Positions 35,685-44,421 of a stretch of 64,000 nucleotides of DNA are shown here, one piece after another (within the stretch, counting starts at the first letter, position 1; each line of letters opens with the position of its first letter). Below the pieces are notes generated by a model that saw only the letters and a program-made list of their open reading frames with translations, was not told the origin of the DNA and did no database searches. The stretch spans positions 1-64,000 of the forward strand of contig CATQIB010000016.1 in NCBI GenBank assembly GCA_958296185.1, in the 5' to 3' direction. The stretch comes from an uncultured Mesonia sp. (GTDB lineage Bacteria; Bacteroidota; Bacteroidia; Flavobacteriales; Flavobacteriaceae). A program made the translations under genes and the position numbers.

Positions 35685-36326
35685 TTATTTTTTTCGGGTA
35701 ATGGTAAGTCCATCTCTAATAGGTAGCATTACACTTTCAACCCGAGGATCTTCGTTCACTTTTTTGTTGTAGGCCAATAATACCCGAGTGTCTTCATCAT
35801 TTGGATTTAATGCTTTGGTGACTTTTCCGCTCCAAAGAACGTTGTCGGTAAGAATAACTCCACCTGAATTCAACTTGGGAACAATCAACTCAAAATAGGT
35901 GAGGTAGTTGCTTTTATCAGCATCTAGAAATACCAGATCAAAATTAAGATCAAGTCGAGGAATAATTTGTTTAGCTTCGCCTAGGTGTTGAATGATTTGT
36001 TTAGCCCAAGAAGATTTGTCAAAATATTTTCTTTGAAAATCAAAGAGCTCTTCATTTTTATCAATAGTATGTAAAACGCCATCGGCTTGCATGCCTTCAG
36101 CCAAGCAAAGAGCAGAGTAGCCGGTATAGGTTCCTAATTCTAGAATGTTTTTAGGATTTATTAATTTAGTTAACATGCTTAAAACCCTCCCTTGGTAATG
36201 CCCACTTAACATGCGTGGCTGTAAAATTTTTTGATGGGTTTCTCGATTGAGTTTTTGTAAAAGTTCAGGTTCGGGTGAACTATGATTCACCGTGTATTGA
36301 TCTATATCTTCTGGTAAGAAATGCAT
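35685..36326 (-). CDS. O-methyltransferase (class I SAM)
   Basis: A 213-residue COMT-like methyltransferase_3 protein: ILELGTYTGYSALCLAEG (SAM motif), IDKNEEL, FDLVFLDADKSNYLTYFE (metal-binding Asp) and VILTDNVLWSGKV. Substrates of the family are catechol-like or tRNA wobble uridine related. Its start overlaps the ACMSD-like stop by one base, so it is co-transcribed with the kynurenine degradation genes, yet no O-methylation belongs to that pathway. Confidence 0.86.
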   Translation of the reverse strand: MHFLPEDIDQYTVNHSSPEPELLQKLNRETHQKILQPRMLSGHYQGRVLSMLTKLINPKNILELGTYTGYSALCLAEGMQADGVLHTIDKNEELFDFQRKYFDKSSWAKQIIQHLGEAKQIIPRLDLNFDLVFLDADKSNYLTYFELIVPKLNSGGVILTDNVLWSGKVTKALNPNDEDTRVLLAYNKKVNEDPRVESVMLPIRDGLTITRKK

Positions 36327-37414
36327 TAATTTAAAATTCTTTTTAATAGTTTTTCTTGAGCGTCTTTATCTTTGCCGCATAACCAACGGATAATATTATC
36401 GTCCCAAATAGCGGTACATTGCTCGCTTGTTAAAATATTTCGCTCGACAGCCAAATCTAGAATTTTTCCGGGATAAGAAGACTGCGAGTCGCTTTCCATT
36501 TCTCCTAATGGATAAGGATCATCTAAGCCCATGATAATCTGTTGAGGTTTTTGGTTTTCTACCAATAATTTTAAAGAGCCTGTATCGTGAACCAAAGTAT
36601 CAAAGAAGATATTGGGATGTCCCACAGATTTTCTAGGGTGTACTTTACCTTTAAACAAGTCTGGTCTGCCGTCAAATCCTTGAATTCTTCGCCCTAGATT
36701 AATTTGAGCAAGCTGTCCGCCGTGGGCAAAACATACACGCATATTAGGAAATTTATCAGGGTAACCGTTTAAAGTTAAAAAATGATAAGCATCTGCACAT
36801 TGAGCCAGCATCCAAATTAAGTGAAAGCGCCAAGCCGTATTCTCTAGTTTTATAAACTTTTCACCATCATATGGATGAATTTCAACAGCTAAATTATATT
36901 GATTGGCTAATTCGAAAATAGGTTCATTTTCTTCATCAAAAATACAGCGCCAAGTACCAATGCTATCCATATAATGTGTTGGTAAGCAAAGCAGACGCAT
37001 ATCTAGTTCTTCTACGCAACGCTCAATCTCCCATAAAGCACTTCGTACAAACCCGGGGTGCACCACAAATCCACAGGTGAATTTACTAGGATGGTCATGT
37101 TGTACACGCGCATTAAAATCATTTTGAAAGCGTAATGCTTTTTTCATCTCTTCAACCCTTAAACCGTTTCCGTAAAGCTGCGAAAGGTTGAGCACAACAG
37201 CATGATCCAGTTGATTCCGTTCCATCCACTCTAATTTTTCGTCTAAGAAGAAACTAGAATCGGTTACAGGTCTCTTCCAGTTTTTTTGTAACATGTATTT
37301 GCGTTCGTCATCAACCCAGAAAATTTCTTTTTCTTTCATAAAAGCCGGAATTTCTTCTGGATAGGGTAGTAAATGAGAGTGTCCGTTAATTCTTAAAGAT
37401 CGTCTGTTTTTCAT
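36326..37414 (-). CDS. 2-amino-3-carboxymuconate-6-semialdehyde decarboxylase-like amidohydrolase
   Basis: A 362-residue TIM-barrel amidohydrolase. Ligands are visible: HxH at H12 and H14 (NGHSHLLP), VEIHPYDG, CFAHGG, and Asp in MGLDDPYPLGE. ACMSD decarboxylates ACMS made from 3-hydroxyanthranilate to 2-aminomuconate semialdehyde. The neighbours (a semialdehyde dehydrogenase, a RidA-type deaminase, an oxalocrotonate decarboxylase-like protein, kmo, kynU) fit that step exactly. The symbol nbaD is used in Pseudomonas; I leave it blank as specificity is inferred. Confidence 0.82.
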   Translation of the reverse strand: MKNRRSLRINGHSHLLPYPEEIPAFMKEKEIFWVDDERKYMLQKNWKRPVTDSSFFLDEKLEWMERNQLDHAVVLNLSQLYGNGLRVEEMKKALRFQNDFNARVQHDHPSKFTCGFVVHPGFVRSALWEIERCVEELDMRLLCLPTHYMDSIGTWRCIFDEENEPIFELANQYNLAVEIHPYDGEKFIKLENTAWRFHLIWMLAQCADAYHFLTLNGYPDKFPNMRVCFAHGGQLAQINLGRRIQGFDGRPDLFKGKVHPRKSVGHPNIFFDTLVHDTGSLKLLVENQKPQQIIMGLDDPYPLGEMESDSQSSYPGKILDLAVERNILTSEQCTAIWDDNIIRWLCGKDKDAQEKLLKRILN

Positions 37415-37493
37415 GGTTTAAGTTTTTTAGGTAACCGATTAATACGGGTTTAATACCATAGATTCTAAGAGCTTATGTGTAGTTTCATTCTAA

Positions 37494-38279
37494 TTACAAG
37501 CTTTTGGTACGCCCACCGTCAACAGGTAGGTTAATTCCGTTGATATAACCAGCGCTTTCACTAGCTAAAAAACAAATAGCATTAGCTATTTCTTGTGGTT
37601 GTGCAAATCGTTTTGCTGGCACGGCTTGTTGCATGTTTTGTTCAATTTCTTCTTGGGTTTTTCCTGTTTTTTGAGCCTTATTGCTTATGATTTCTTGTAA
37701 TCTGCCGGTTGCTGTAGCTCCGGGTAATACATTATTCACTGTGATGCCAAAAGCACCTACTTCATTGGCTAGCGTTTTGCTCCAATTGGCCACGGCACCG
37801 CGAATCGTGTTAGAAACGCCTAACCCATCTAAAGGCTGCTTTACCGACGTTGAAATTACATTGATAATTCGGCCAAAACCTCTTTTTTTCATTCCAGGGA
37901 GTACGGCTTGTGCTAAAATGTGGTTGCAAATTAAATGCTGGTTAAAGGCATTGATAAACTCTTGTGTTTTGGCATCAGCGATTTTGCCACCAGCGGGACC
38001 GCCTGTATTATTTAAAAGTATATGGAAATCTTTTTTACGCAACGCCTCTTGAAGGTTTGCTTCTAGTTTTTCTGGTTTAGAAAAATCAGCTACGATATAA
38101 TCGTGTTTTTGATCGTGATTGGTGGCTAATTCGGCTAAAGTTGCTTTTAATCTTTCTTCATTTCTAGCAACTAGGGTAATTTGCGCTCCCTCTTGAGCGA
38201 GAGCTATTGCAGTCTCTTTTCCTATTCCGCTTGTACTACCGCAAATTAATGCGTTTTTGTTTTCTAAGTTTAATTGCAT
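37494..38279 (-). CDS. Short-chain dehydrogenase-like protein lacking the catalytic Tyr and Lys
   Basis: A 261-residue SDR. The NAD(P) motif TGxxxGIG reads GSTSGIG (residues 14-20), NNTGG replaces NNAG, and the catalytic Ser lies in VISTS. The active-site YxxxK is replaced by S156-NTI-R160 within GVSNTIRGAVANWSKTLA. A subfamily with this SNxxR signature exists. The protein therefore may reduce by a different mechanism, or act as a binding or isomerase-type protein. It is in the kynurenine operon between the ALDH and ACMSD genes; its step is not known. Confidence 0.8.
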   Translation of the reverse strand: MQLNLENKNALICGSTSGIGKETAIALAQEGAQITLVARNEERLKATLAELATNHDQKHDYIVADFSKPEKLEANLQEALRKKDFHILLNNTGGPAGGKIADAKTQEFINAFNQHLICNHILAQAVLPGMKKRGFGRIINVISTSVKQPLDGLGVSNTIRGAVANWSKTLANEVGAFGITVNNVLPGATATGRLQEIISNKAQKTGKTQEEIEQNMQQAVPAKRFAQPQEIANAICFLASESAGYINGINLPVDGGRTKSL

Positions 38280-38297
38280 GTTGATTTAATTATTTTT

Positions 38298-39746
38298 TTA
38301 TGCTTGGTATTGTATGCAAACGTTTTTGGGTTCAGTAAAAAAGTCTAATGCTTCAAAACCTCCTTCACGCCCAACTCCGCTTTCCTTTACACCCCCAAAT
38401 GGTGTTCGCAAATCTCGGTTCAACCAGGTGTTTACCCAAACAATTCCGGCTTCAATTTCTTGGCTCAGGCGCATGCTTCTATTAATATCATTTGTCCATA
38501 CCGTTGCCGAAAGTCCGTAGCGAACTTCGTTGGCCAATTTTAACGCTTCCTTTTCTGTTTTAAAAGGCATTAAGGTAACTACCGGACCAAAAATTTCTTC
38601 TTGATTCAGGCGGCATTGGTTGTTGTTAACTTCTATAATGGTAGGCTCTAAAAAATATCCTTTTTCAAAACCTTTAGGATGCACCAAATTTCCACCCGCA
38701 AGAACTTTAGTTTCTGCGGAATTTATTTGTTTTATGTAATTATAAACCTTTTCAAGATGGGCTTGAGAAACCAAAGCTCCTAAATCTGTATTGGGGTTTT
38801 TGGGATCGCCCACAATAAGTTTTTTGGTAGCCGCCACGAAGTCATTTTTGAATTTGTCGAAAATACTTTCTTCTACGTAAATTCTACTTCCGCAAAGGCA
38901 AATTTGACCTTGATTGGCAAATGAAGATTTAAGGGTGGTTTTTAACATTTTTTCATAATCACAATCTGCAAAAACAAGGTTGGGGTTTTTACCGCCTAGT
39001 TCGAGCGAAAGTTTTTTAAACATGGGTGCAGCCGTACGGGCTATATGTTGTCCTGTGTTAGTGCCTCCCGTAAATGAGATGGCTTTAATCGAGGGGTGTG
39101 CTACGATATTTTGACCGCAGTGTTCACCCGATCCGTGTACAATGTTTAAAACTCCTGGTGGTAAACCAGCTTCTTGACAAACTTGACTGAGTAAAAAGGC
39201 AGTGACTGGAGTTACTTCGCTTGGTTTTGCGATTACACAGTTTCCTGCAGCCAAAGCTGGTGCTATTTTCCAACTAAAGAGATAGAGTGGTAGATTCCAA
39301 GGAGAAATGCAACCAACTATTCCTACTGGTTTTCTGAGGGTGAAATTAATGCTGTTGGTGTGTACCGTTTGATGCGATTTACTTGCATATTGAGTTATAG
39401 CTTTGGCAAAAAACCTGAAATTAGCAATAGCTCTAGGAATATCAACTTTTTTAGCTAGACTTAAGGGTTTTCCATTGTCTATAGATTCGGCTTGGGCAAA
39501 CTCTTCTAGACGCTTTTCAATACCATTAGCAATTCTTAATAAGCATTCGCTCCTATTTTCTATACTGGTATTTGACCACTTGGCAAATGCTTTATTTGCT
39601 GCAATCACTGCTTGGTGAACGTCTTCTTCTTGGCTGTTAGGTATTTGACCATATACTTCTCCTAAAGCAGGATTTATATTGTCTAACCATTTGTTCGAAA
39701 CGGGATCAATTAGTTTCCCGTTGATAAAATTCTGTATGCGTAGCAT
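38298..39746 (-). CDS. 2-aminomuconate semialdehyde dehydrogenase-like ALDH
   Basis: A 482-residue NAD-dependent aldehyde dehydrogenase of the hydroxymuconic/aminomuconic semialdehyde class. Motifs: SPWNLPLYLFSWKIAPALAAGN, FTGGTNTGQ, LELGGKNPN (general-base Glu) and NQGQICLCGSR (nucleophilic Cys). It would oxidise 2-aminomuconate semialdehyde to 2-aminomuconate, directly after the ACMSD step. The frame opens with a TTG at 39749; the ATG at 39746 gives MLRIQNFINGKLIDP and is preferred. First gene of the second transcription unit of the kynurenine block. Confidence 0.85.
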   Translation of the reverse strand: MLRIQNFINGKLIDPVSNKWLDNINPALGEVYGQIPNSQEEDVHQAVIAANKAFAKWSNTSIENRSECLLRIANGIEKRLEEFAQAESIDNGKPLSLAKKVDIPRAIANFRFFAKAITQYASKSHQTVHTNSINFTLRKPVGIVGCISPWNLPLYLFSWKIAPALAAGNCVIAKPSEVTPVTAFLLSQVCQEAGLPPGVLNIVHGSGEHCGQNIVAHPSIKAISFTGGTNTGQHIARTAAPMFKKLSLELGGKNPNLVFADCDYEKMLKTTLKSSFANQGQICLCGSRIYVEESIFDKFKNDFVAATKKLIVGDPKNPNTDLGALVSQAHLEKVYNYIKQINSAETKVLAGGNLVHPKGFEKGYFLEPTIIEVNNNQCRLNQEEIFGPVVTLMPFKTEKEALKLANEVRYGLSATVWTNDINRSMRLSQEIEAGIVWVNTWLNRDLRTPFGGVKESGVGREGGFEALDFFTEPKNVCIQYQA

Positions 39747-39933
39747 CAATTAGTTGGTTTTCTACAAATATAGAATTTCTTGTTTTAGGATGCTTGGTTT
39801 TTCCTTATCTTAAATTATTTAATTGAGACGCCAGAAGATCAAATATGAGGCGTTATAATTTTGAAATATTAAACTAATTAAAATAATAATTGCTTAATTT
39901 TAGGTGGTCTGATTTAAAAATGTAAATAAAAAT

Positions 39934-39967
39934 AAAACCCTAGTTTTATGCAGTAAAATAGGGTTTT
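39934..39967 (-). terminator. Terminator of the kynU-kmo-decarboxylase-ridA unit
   Basis: Stem AAAACCCTA (39934-39942) / TAGGGTTTT (39959-39967). Read on the minus strand it is followed by a T-rich tract. It separates ridA from the downstream ALDH gene, splitting the block into two units. Confidence 0.75.
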
Positions 39968-39991
39968 AAAGAAGTTATATATAACTTCTTT
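39968..39991. repeat. 24-base perfect palindrome overlapping the ridA stop
   Basis: AAAGAAGTTATA / TATAACTTCTTT is perfectly self-complementary with no loop, covers the TAA of ridA and touches the terminator stem. It could extend the terminator hairpin or be an operator. Confidence 0.6.
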
Positions 39992-40418
39992 AATGTCCGG
40001 CGTAAGCTTGTTTTTTATAAGCTATTACTTTTATTTCAATCAACAAATGAGGGTGTGGCAATTGGTGCACAGCTACAGTGGTGCGGGTTGGCCCTGTTTC
40101 TTGATCAAAAAATTTAGCATAGGTTTCATTGTAGCCTTTAAAATCGTTCATATTTACCAAAAAAGAGGTGACATCTACAACGTCTTTTAAAGTAGCTCCT
40201 TCTTCTTTTAATATTGCATCAATGTTGTTTAAAACCGCTGCAGTTTGTTTGCGAATATCTAAATTTGTAGTTCCCATTTCGTCAACTTCAACACCTTCAA
40301 AAGTGTTATCGGCTCTACGTGAGCTGGTGCCCGAAACGTAAATGAAATCGCCTACACGCTTAATGTGTGGATATTTACCTCTTGGTTTAGCTTTTCCTTC
40401 TATTACTTTTCCTGCCAT
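39990..40418 (-). CDS. RidA-family protein, probable 2-aminomuconate deaminase
   Basis: A 142-residue YjgF/YER057c/UK114 protein. [27 protein letters not shown] is the RidA C-terminal signature with the carboxylate-binding Arg. General RidA proteins hydrolyse reactive enamines and imines. A subgroup (NbaF-like) deaminates 2-aminomuconate to 4-oxalocrotonate, the next step after the ALDH of this cluster, and the location beside a decarboxylase of the right class supports that role. Confidence 0.83.
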   Translation of the reverse strand: MAGKVIEGKAKPRGKYPHIKRVGDFIYVSGTSSRRADNTFEGVEVDEMGTTNLDIRKQTAAVLNNIDAILKEEGATLKDVVDVTSFLVNMNDFKGYNETYAKFFDQETGPTRTTVAVHQLPHPHLLIEIKVIAYKKQAYAGH

Positions 40419-40424
40419 TTTTCT

Positions 40425-41183
40425 TTATTTAGTTCTGAAGCTTACGGCTCCTATTTTATCTATTTGTGTTGTTATTTCGTTGTTTTTCAGCAAAGGTATA
40501 TGTTTGGTAGCTGCTCCGGCCAAAATTATGTGGCCAGGCGCTATTTTTACGCCGACTTTAGAGGCTAATCGGCTTAGTTCTATAATGGGCTGCAATGGGT
40601 TGTTTAAAATTGCAGATGAACAGCCTTGTTCTAGCACTTTGTTGTTTGCCATTAAGGCGATGGGTAAATCGCTGATATCTTCTTGAAGATCTTGCCATTC
40701 GCCAATGCAGTATCCAGCAGATGAGCAATTATCGGCAACCAAATCTTCTAAAGAGAAGGTGAATTTTTTATACCTGGTATCTATTAATTCGATAGCCACG
40801 GCCATCTTATCAATATATCTAGGGACGTCTTTTAATGGTATAGATTCTGTAATAGGCTGAGATACCCGAAATGCAATTTCAGGCTCAGCATTTGGTTTAA
40901 TATATTTGTTTAAATCTACTTCGCTAAACGGATTGATTTGCATGCCACTAGTTAAGAAGCCCCAGATTAGATCGTGCACACCCATTTGCTCCATTTTTGC
41001 ACGAGAAGTAAAGCCTAATTTAAATCCCGTTATATGCTCACCTCGCTCTAGTCGCAAATTTATGGTTTTGCGTTGTACGGTATAAGCATCTTGCAGACTT
41101 AAATCAGGAAAATCTTTTTGCTGTATGGGCTTAGCCTTTAAGGTGGCCTGGTCAATTAAATGGGCAACTTTATCTAAATTCAT
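40425..41183 (-). CDS. 4-oxalocrotonate decarboxylase / 2-oxopent-4-enoate hydratase family
   Basis: A 252-residue fumarylacetoacetase-like protein of the DmpH/DmpE (NbaG) family: ITGFKLGFTSRAKMEQMGV, WGFLTSGMQI, PNAEPEIAFRV (metal Glu ligands). The hydratase and decarboxylase are homologous and hard to separate by eye. As 2-aminomuconate deaminase produces 4-oxalocrotonate, decarboxylase is the better guess; a hydratase for the next step would then be elsewhere. Six bases downstream is ridA. Confidence 0.8.
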   Translation of the reverse strand: MNLDKVAHLIDQATLKAKPIQQKDFPDLSLQDAYTVQRKTINLRLERGEHITGFKLGFTSRAKMEQMGVHDLIWGFLTSGMQINPFSEVDLNKYIKPNAEPEIAFRVSQPITESIPLKDVPRYIDKMAVAIELIDTRYKKFTFSLEDLVADNCSSAGYCIGEWQDLQEDISDLPIALMANNKVLEQGCSSAILNNPLQPIIELSRLASKVGVKIAPGHIILAGAATKHIPLLKNNEITTQIDKIGAVSFRTK

Positions 41184-41194
41184 GTACTGTTGGT

Positions 41195-42592
41195 TTACAT
41201 CCCGCTAAGGATGGCATCTTCATTTAAGATTTTCTGTGTCTCTTGATTAATTTTTTGAAGCACATCTTCTAAATTCATTTCGGTATTGATTTCTCCTTTA
41301 TTTAGCAAACTCAATATGGCTTTATCTTGTGCTCGGCCCTTTTTCATTGCTTCGTTATAACCTAAATCTTCTCTAAAAGTAACCAGTCTATATTTTGAAG
41401 CATAGTCTTTAGGGTGTTTTTGCTCTAAAGCTGTTTCGATTTTTCTCTTTTGTTGAAAAATTTTTGCAGCCGTATGAGATTTCATTTCATGAAAATTATC
41501 AATAGCTAAATCGGCAATAGCATCAGCATCGGCTTTACGTTCTTTTTGATAAGTATCAAAGATAAATTTCCAATCAGATTTTGGGTTTTCATCGAGAATT
41601 TTGTCTAGTACTACCACATCTTCAAAAGAAGCATTCATACCTTGTCCGTAAAACGGAACAATTGCGTGCGCTGCATCACCAATGAGTAAAGTTTTTCCTG
41701 AGCAACTCCAAGGATAGCATTTAACGGTGCCCAGCGGACTCGTTGGATTTTCAAAAAAATCTTGAGTAAGTGTTGGCATATGCGGGTGTGCAGAGGGGTA
41801 TGTTTCTTTAAAATAAGCGTCTACTTTTTCTGGAGTGTTTAGGTTGTTTAAGTTGTATTCTCCTCCTTCATAAGCCATAAAAAGGGTAACCGTAAAGCTA
41901 CCGTCTAGATTAGGCAGCGCAATAACCATATTTTCTCCTCTTGGCCAAATGTGTAAAGCGTTTTTTTCTAGCCTGTAGCCGCCATCTTTTGTTGGAGGTA
42001 TGCTTAACTCTTTGTAACCGTGAGTGAGAAAATTTTGCGACAAACTAAATAGAAATAAGCGGTCTTCCCACATACTTTTTCTAACTACAGAACCTGCTCC
42101 ATCTGCTCCAAAAATCACATCTGCCTTAAACTGCTTTTTTTCTTGGCTAGTTTCATCTTTAAACATGGCCGAGGCGGCCACTAAGTCTACGTCAAGACAA
42201 GTGTGGTTAAATAGGATTTCTACATTTGGTAATTTTTCGGCCTCATTTAAAAGCAGTGCGTTTAAACCAGTCCTCGAAATAGAGTTGATGTACTCTGAGG
42301 TTAATCCGCTATAAGGAGATAGAAATTCGTCTCGGTCCTTTTGGTGAATCATGCGGCCGTGCATCGGAATACACAATTCTTTAACCTTTTCTTCAATTCC
42401 TGCTAGTTTCATAGCCTTTAAGCCACGATTGGACAAAGCAAGATTGATTGACCTACCTGCCGAAATCTCAGTTTTTCTTAGATCTGGCCTTTTTTCAATT
42501 AATTTTACTTGATAGCCTTTTTGAGCTAAACGTAATGCTAATAAGCTACCACATAAACCAGCTCCTATAATTAATGTTGATTTTTCTTGCAT
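41195..42592 (-). CDS. kmo: Kynurenine 3-monooxygenase
   Basis: FAD- and NADPH-dependent hydroxylation of kynurenine to 3-hydroxykynurenine. The 465-residue protein shows the FAD motif LIIGAGLCGSLLALRLAQKG (GxGxxG), GRSINLALSNRGLKAM (diagnostic of KMO), VIFGADGAGSVVR and LIGDAAHAIVPFYGQGMNASFEDV. The C-terminus lacks the long membrane anchor of eukaryotic KMO. It follows kynU by one base. Confidence 0.93.
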   Translation of the reverse strand: MQEKSTLIIGAGLCGSLLALRLAQKGYQVKLIEKRPDLRKTEISAGRSINLALSNRGLKAMKLAGIEEKVKELCIPMHGRMIHQKDRDEFLSPYSGLTSEYINSISRTGLNALLLNEAEKLPNVEILFNHTCLDVDLVAASAMFKDETSQEKKQFKADVIFGADGAGSVVRKSMWEDRLFLFSLSQNFLTHGYKELSIPPTKDGGYRLEKNALHIWPRGENMVIALPNLDGSFTVTLFMAYEGGEYNLNNLNTPEKVDAYFKETYPSAHPHMPTLTQDFFENPTSPLGTVKCYPWSCSGKTLLIGDAAHAIVPFYGQGMNASFEDVVVLDKILDENPKSDWKFIFDTYQKERKADADAIADLAIDNFHEMKSHTAAKIFQQKRKIETALEQKHPKDYASKYRLVTFREDLGYNEAMKKGRAQDKAILSLLNKGEINTEMNLEDVLQKINQETQKILNEDAILSGM

Positions 42593-42593
42593 C

Positions 42594-43862
42594 TTAACCT
42601 AAGTGTTTTTTTAAAGATTGAACCATTTTAAAGACATCTTCATAATTATTATAAAGAGGTGCTGGAGCGATTCGAATTACATTAGGTTCTCGCCAATCTG
42701 TTATTACACCGTCTTTGATTAAGTTGTCAAAAAGGGATTTGATAACCCCTGTCAATTTTAAGGAAAGTTGGCAACCTCGCTCATCGAAATTTGATGGTGT
42801 TATTATTTGAATGCGATTATCTTGTAAATCTTTAATTAGGAATTCAAGATAACCAGTTAGATTTTTTGATTTTTGAATTAGCTTATCAAAACCAGCCTCT
42901 TCAAATAAACTTAGAGAGGCATTTATAGCAGCAAGAGATAGAATAGGGGGATTGCTTAATTGCCAGCCCTCTGCTCCTGGGATTGGGTCAAAGTCTTGGC
43001 GCATATTAAATCTTGATTCTTTGTCGTGGCCCCACCATCCTGCAAATCTAGGTAGTTTTAAATCGTTTTCATGTCTTTCGTGAACAAAGCAACCGCCTAC
43101 GCTGCCAGGACCGCTGTTGAGGTACTTATATGAACACCACACTGCAAAATCTGCTCCTGTTTTATGTAAATTAGGTTGGATATTTCCCGCACCGTGGGCT
43201 AAATCAAATCCTACATTTATCTCATGTTGGTGACCTAATTGTACAATTTTTTTAAGCGGAAAGGATTGTCCTGTATAATAATTAGTGCTGCCTATCATCA
43301 TTAAGGCAATTCGATTGCCTTGCTCTTCGATAATCTTTTGTAAATCTTCAAATCGGCATAATTCTTCACCCTCAGGTGGTTCCCACAACAATAGTCCTTC
43401 TTCTGGACTAATTCCGTGAAAACGCAATTGTGATTCTACTGCATAGCGGTCTGAGGGGAAAGCATCTTTTTCAATTAGTATTTTAAATTTTCTATCTGTA
43501 GGTCTGTAAAAACTAACCATCATCAAATGCAGGTTAACCGTAAGGGTATTCATCATCACCACTTCTTTAGGTTTTGCACCTACAATTTTAGCCATTTTAT
43601 TGGTGAGTAGCTCGTGATACGGCACCCAGGGATTTTTAGCTAAGGTGTGCCCTTCAACACCGTATTTCGCCCAATCTTTTAATTCTTGGTTGATGTATTT
43701 TTGAGTTCTTTTGGGTTGCAATCCTAGAGAATTGCCGCAAAGGTATATTTGGTTTTGATTTTGATTGTTTTGAGGAAAATAAAATTCATCTCTAAATTTT
43801 GCTAGTGGATCTTTGGCGTCTTGTTCTTTAGCAAATTCTAGACTATTTTTATATTGGGTCAT
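42594..43862 (-). CDS. kynU: Kynureninase
   Basis: A PLP enzyme that cleaves 3-hydroxykynurenine to 3-hydroxyanthranilate and alanine. Visible: IYLCGNSLGLQPKRT, FDLAHGAGNIQ, FAVWCSYKYLNSGPGSVGG (PLP Lys) and GWWGHDKESRFNM. The open frame begins at a TTG at 43898, but MTQYKNSLEFAKEQD from the ATG at 43862 fits the family (422 residues). A TAAATTTG-like promoter box lies at 43887-43894 on the minus strand, just upstream of this ATG. It heads the kynU-kmo-decarboxylase-ridA unit. Confidence 0.93.
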   Translation of the reverse strand: MTQYKNSLEFAKEQDAKDPLAKFRDEFYFPQNNQNQNQIYLCGNSLGLQPKRTQKYINQELKDWAKYGVEGHTLAKNPWVPYHELLTNKMAKIVGAKPKEVVMMNTLTVNLHLMMVSFYRPTDRKFKILIEKDAFPSDRYAVESQLRFHGISPEEGLLLWEPPEGEELCRFEDLQKIIEEQGNRIALMMIGSTNYYTGQSFPLKKIVQLGHQHEINVGFDLAHGAGNIQPNLHKTGADFAVWCSYKYLNSGPGSVGGCFVHERHENDLKLPRFAGWWGHDKESRFNMRQDFDPIPGAEGWQLSNPPILSLAAINASLSLFEEAGFDKLIQKSKNLTGYLEFLIKDLQDNRIQIITPSNFDERGCQLSLKLTGVIKSLFDNLIKDGVITDWREPNVIRIAPAPLYNNYEDVFKMVQSLKKHLG

Positions 43863-43935
43863 AGCTGTTTTAGTTTGTAAGTGTAACAAATTTAGCAATT
43901 ATTATGCAACTAGCTATTTTGTTTTTAGACAAAAA

Positions 43936-43961
43936 AAGCACTCTGGCTTCCCAGAGTGCTT
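43936..43961 (-). terminator. Terminator of the small lipoprotein gene
   Basis: AAGCACTCTGG (43936-43946) / CCAGAGTGCTT (43951-43961), loop CTTC. On the minus strand it is followed by a seven-T run, so it terminates the lipoprotein gene just upstream of kynU. Confidence 0.85.
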
Positions 43962-43983
43962 GTGGTTCGTAGTTTATGTTTGC

Positions 43984-44136
43984 TCAATCTACTGCATCTT
44001 CAATTTCATCGCCCACATCTTCGGCTGCATTTTCTATATCGTCTGCAGCTTTTTCGGTAGCGCTTTTTTCTCTACAGCCTACAAAACTTGTGGCAAATAG
44101 GCCTAATAAAAAGGCCGATAGCATTAATTTTCTCAT
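43984..44136 (-). CDS. Small acidic lipoprotein
   Basis: A 50-residue pre-lipoprotein from the ATG at 44136: MRKLMLSAFLLGLFATSFVGC, lipidated Cys21, followed by 29 strongly acidic, Ala-rich residues (REKSATEKAADDIENAAEDV...DAVD) that could form an amphipathic helix. An in-frame upstream ATG at 44172 would spoil the signal peptide. It has its own terminator. Entericidin-like small lipoproteins have this build, but no function can be assigned. Confidence 0.75.
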   Translation of the reverse strand: MRKLMLSAFLLGLFATSFVGCREKSATEKAADDIENAAEDVGDEIEDAVD

Positions 44137-44260
44137 AATTTTTAATTTTAATAGGCAAATGAATGGTTTCATTTGCGTGGTTTAAATTAAATGTACAGAT
44201 TAGTGTGCAGCTGTAAGAAAATTTTAACCTGAAGTTAACGAATATAGCGTGTGCAAAAAA

Positions 44261-44289
44261 AAATCGGGATTTAAAAAAACCCCCGATTT
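44261..44289 (-). terminator. Terminator of the STAS-like gene
   Basis: AAATCGGG (44261-44268) / CCCGATTT (44282-44289). Minus-strand reading ends in a run of nine T. Confidence 0.75.
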
Positions 44290-44421
44290 CTGTATTAACC
44301 TAAGCTTCATCTAATCTAAAACACCTAACCAAATTTGAAGTGCTTAAAGTTAATACGATTTAATACGATAAAGATACTTAAAAAGCTATTAATTAGCACT
44401 TTAAATGTATATAACGTCTTG

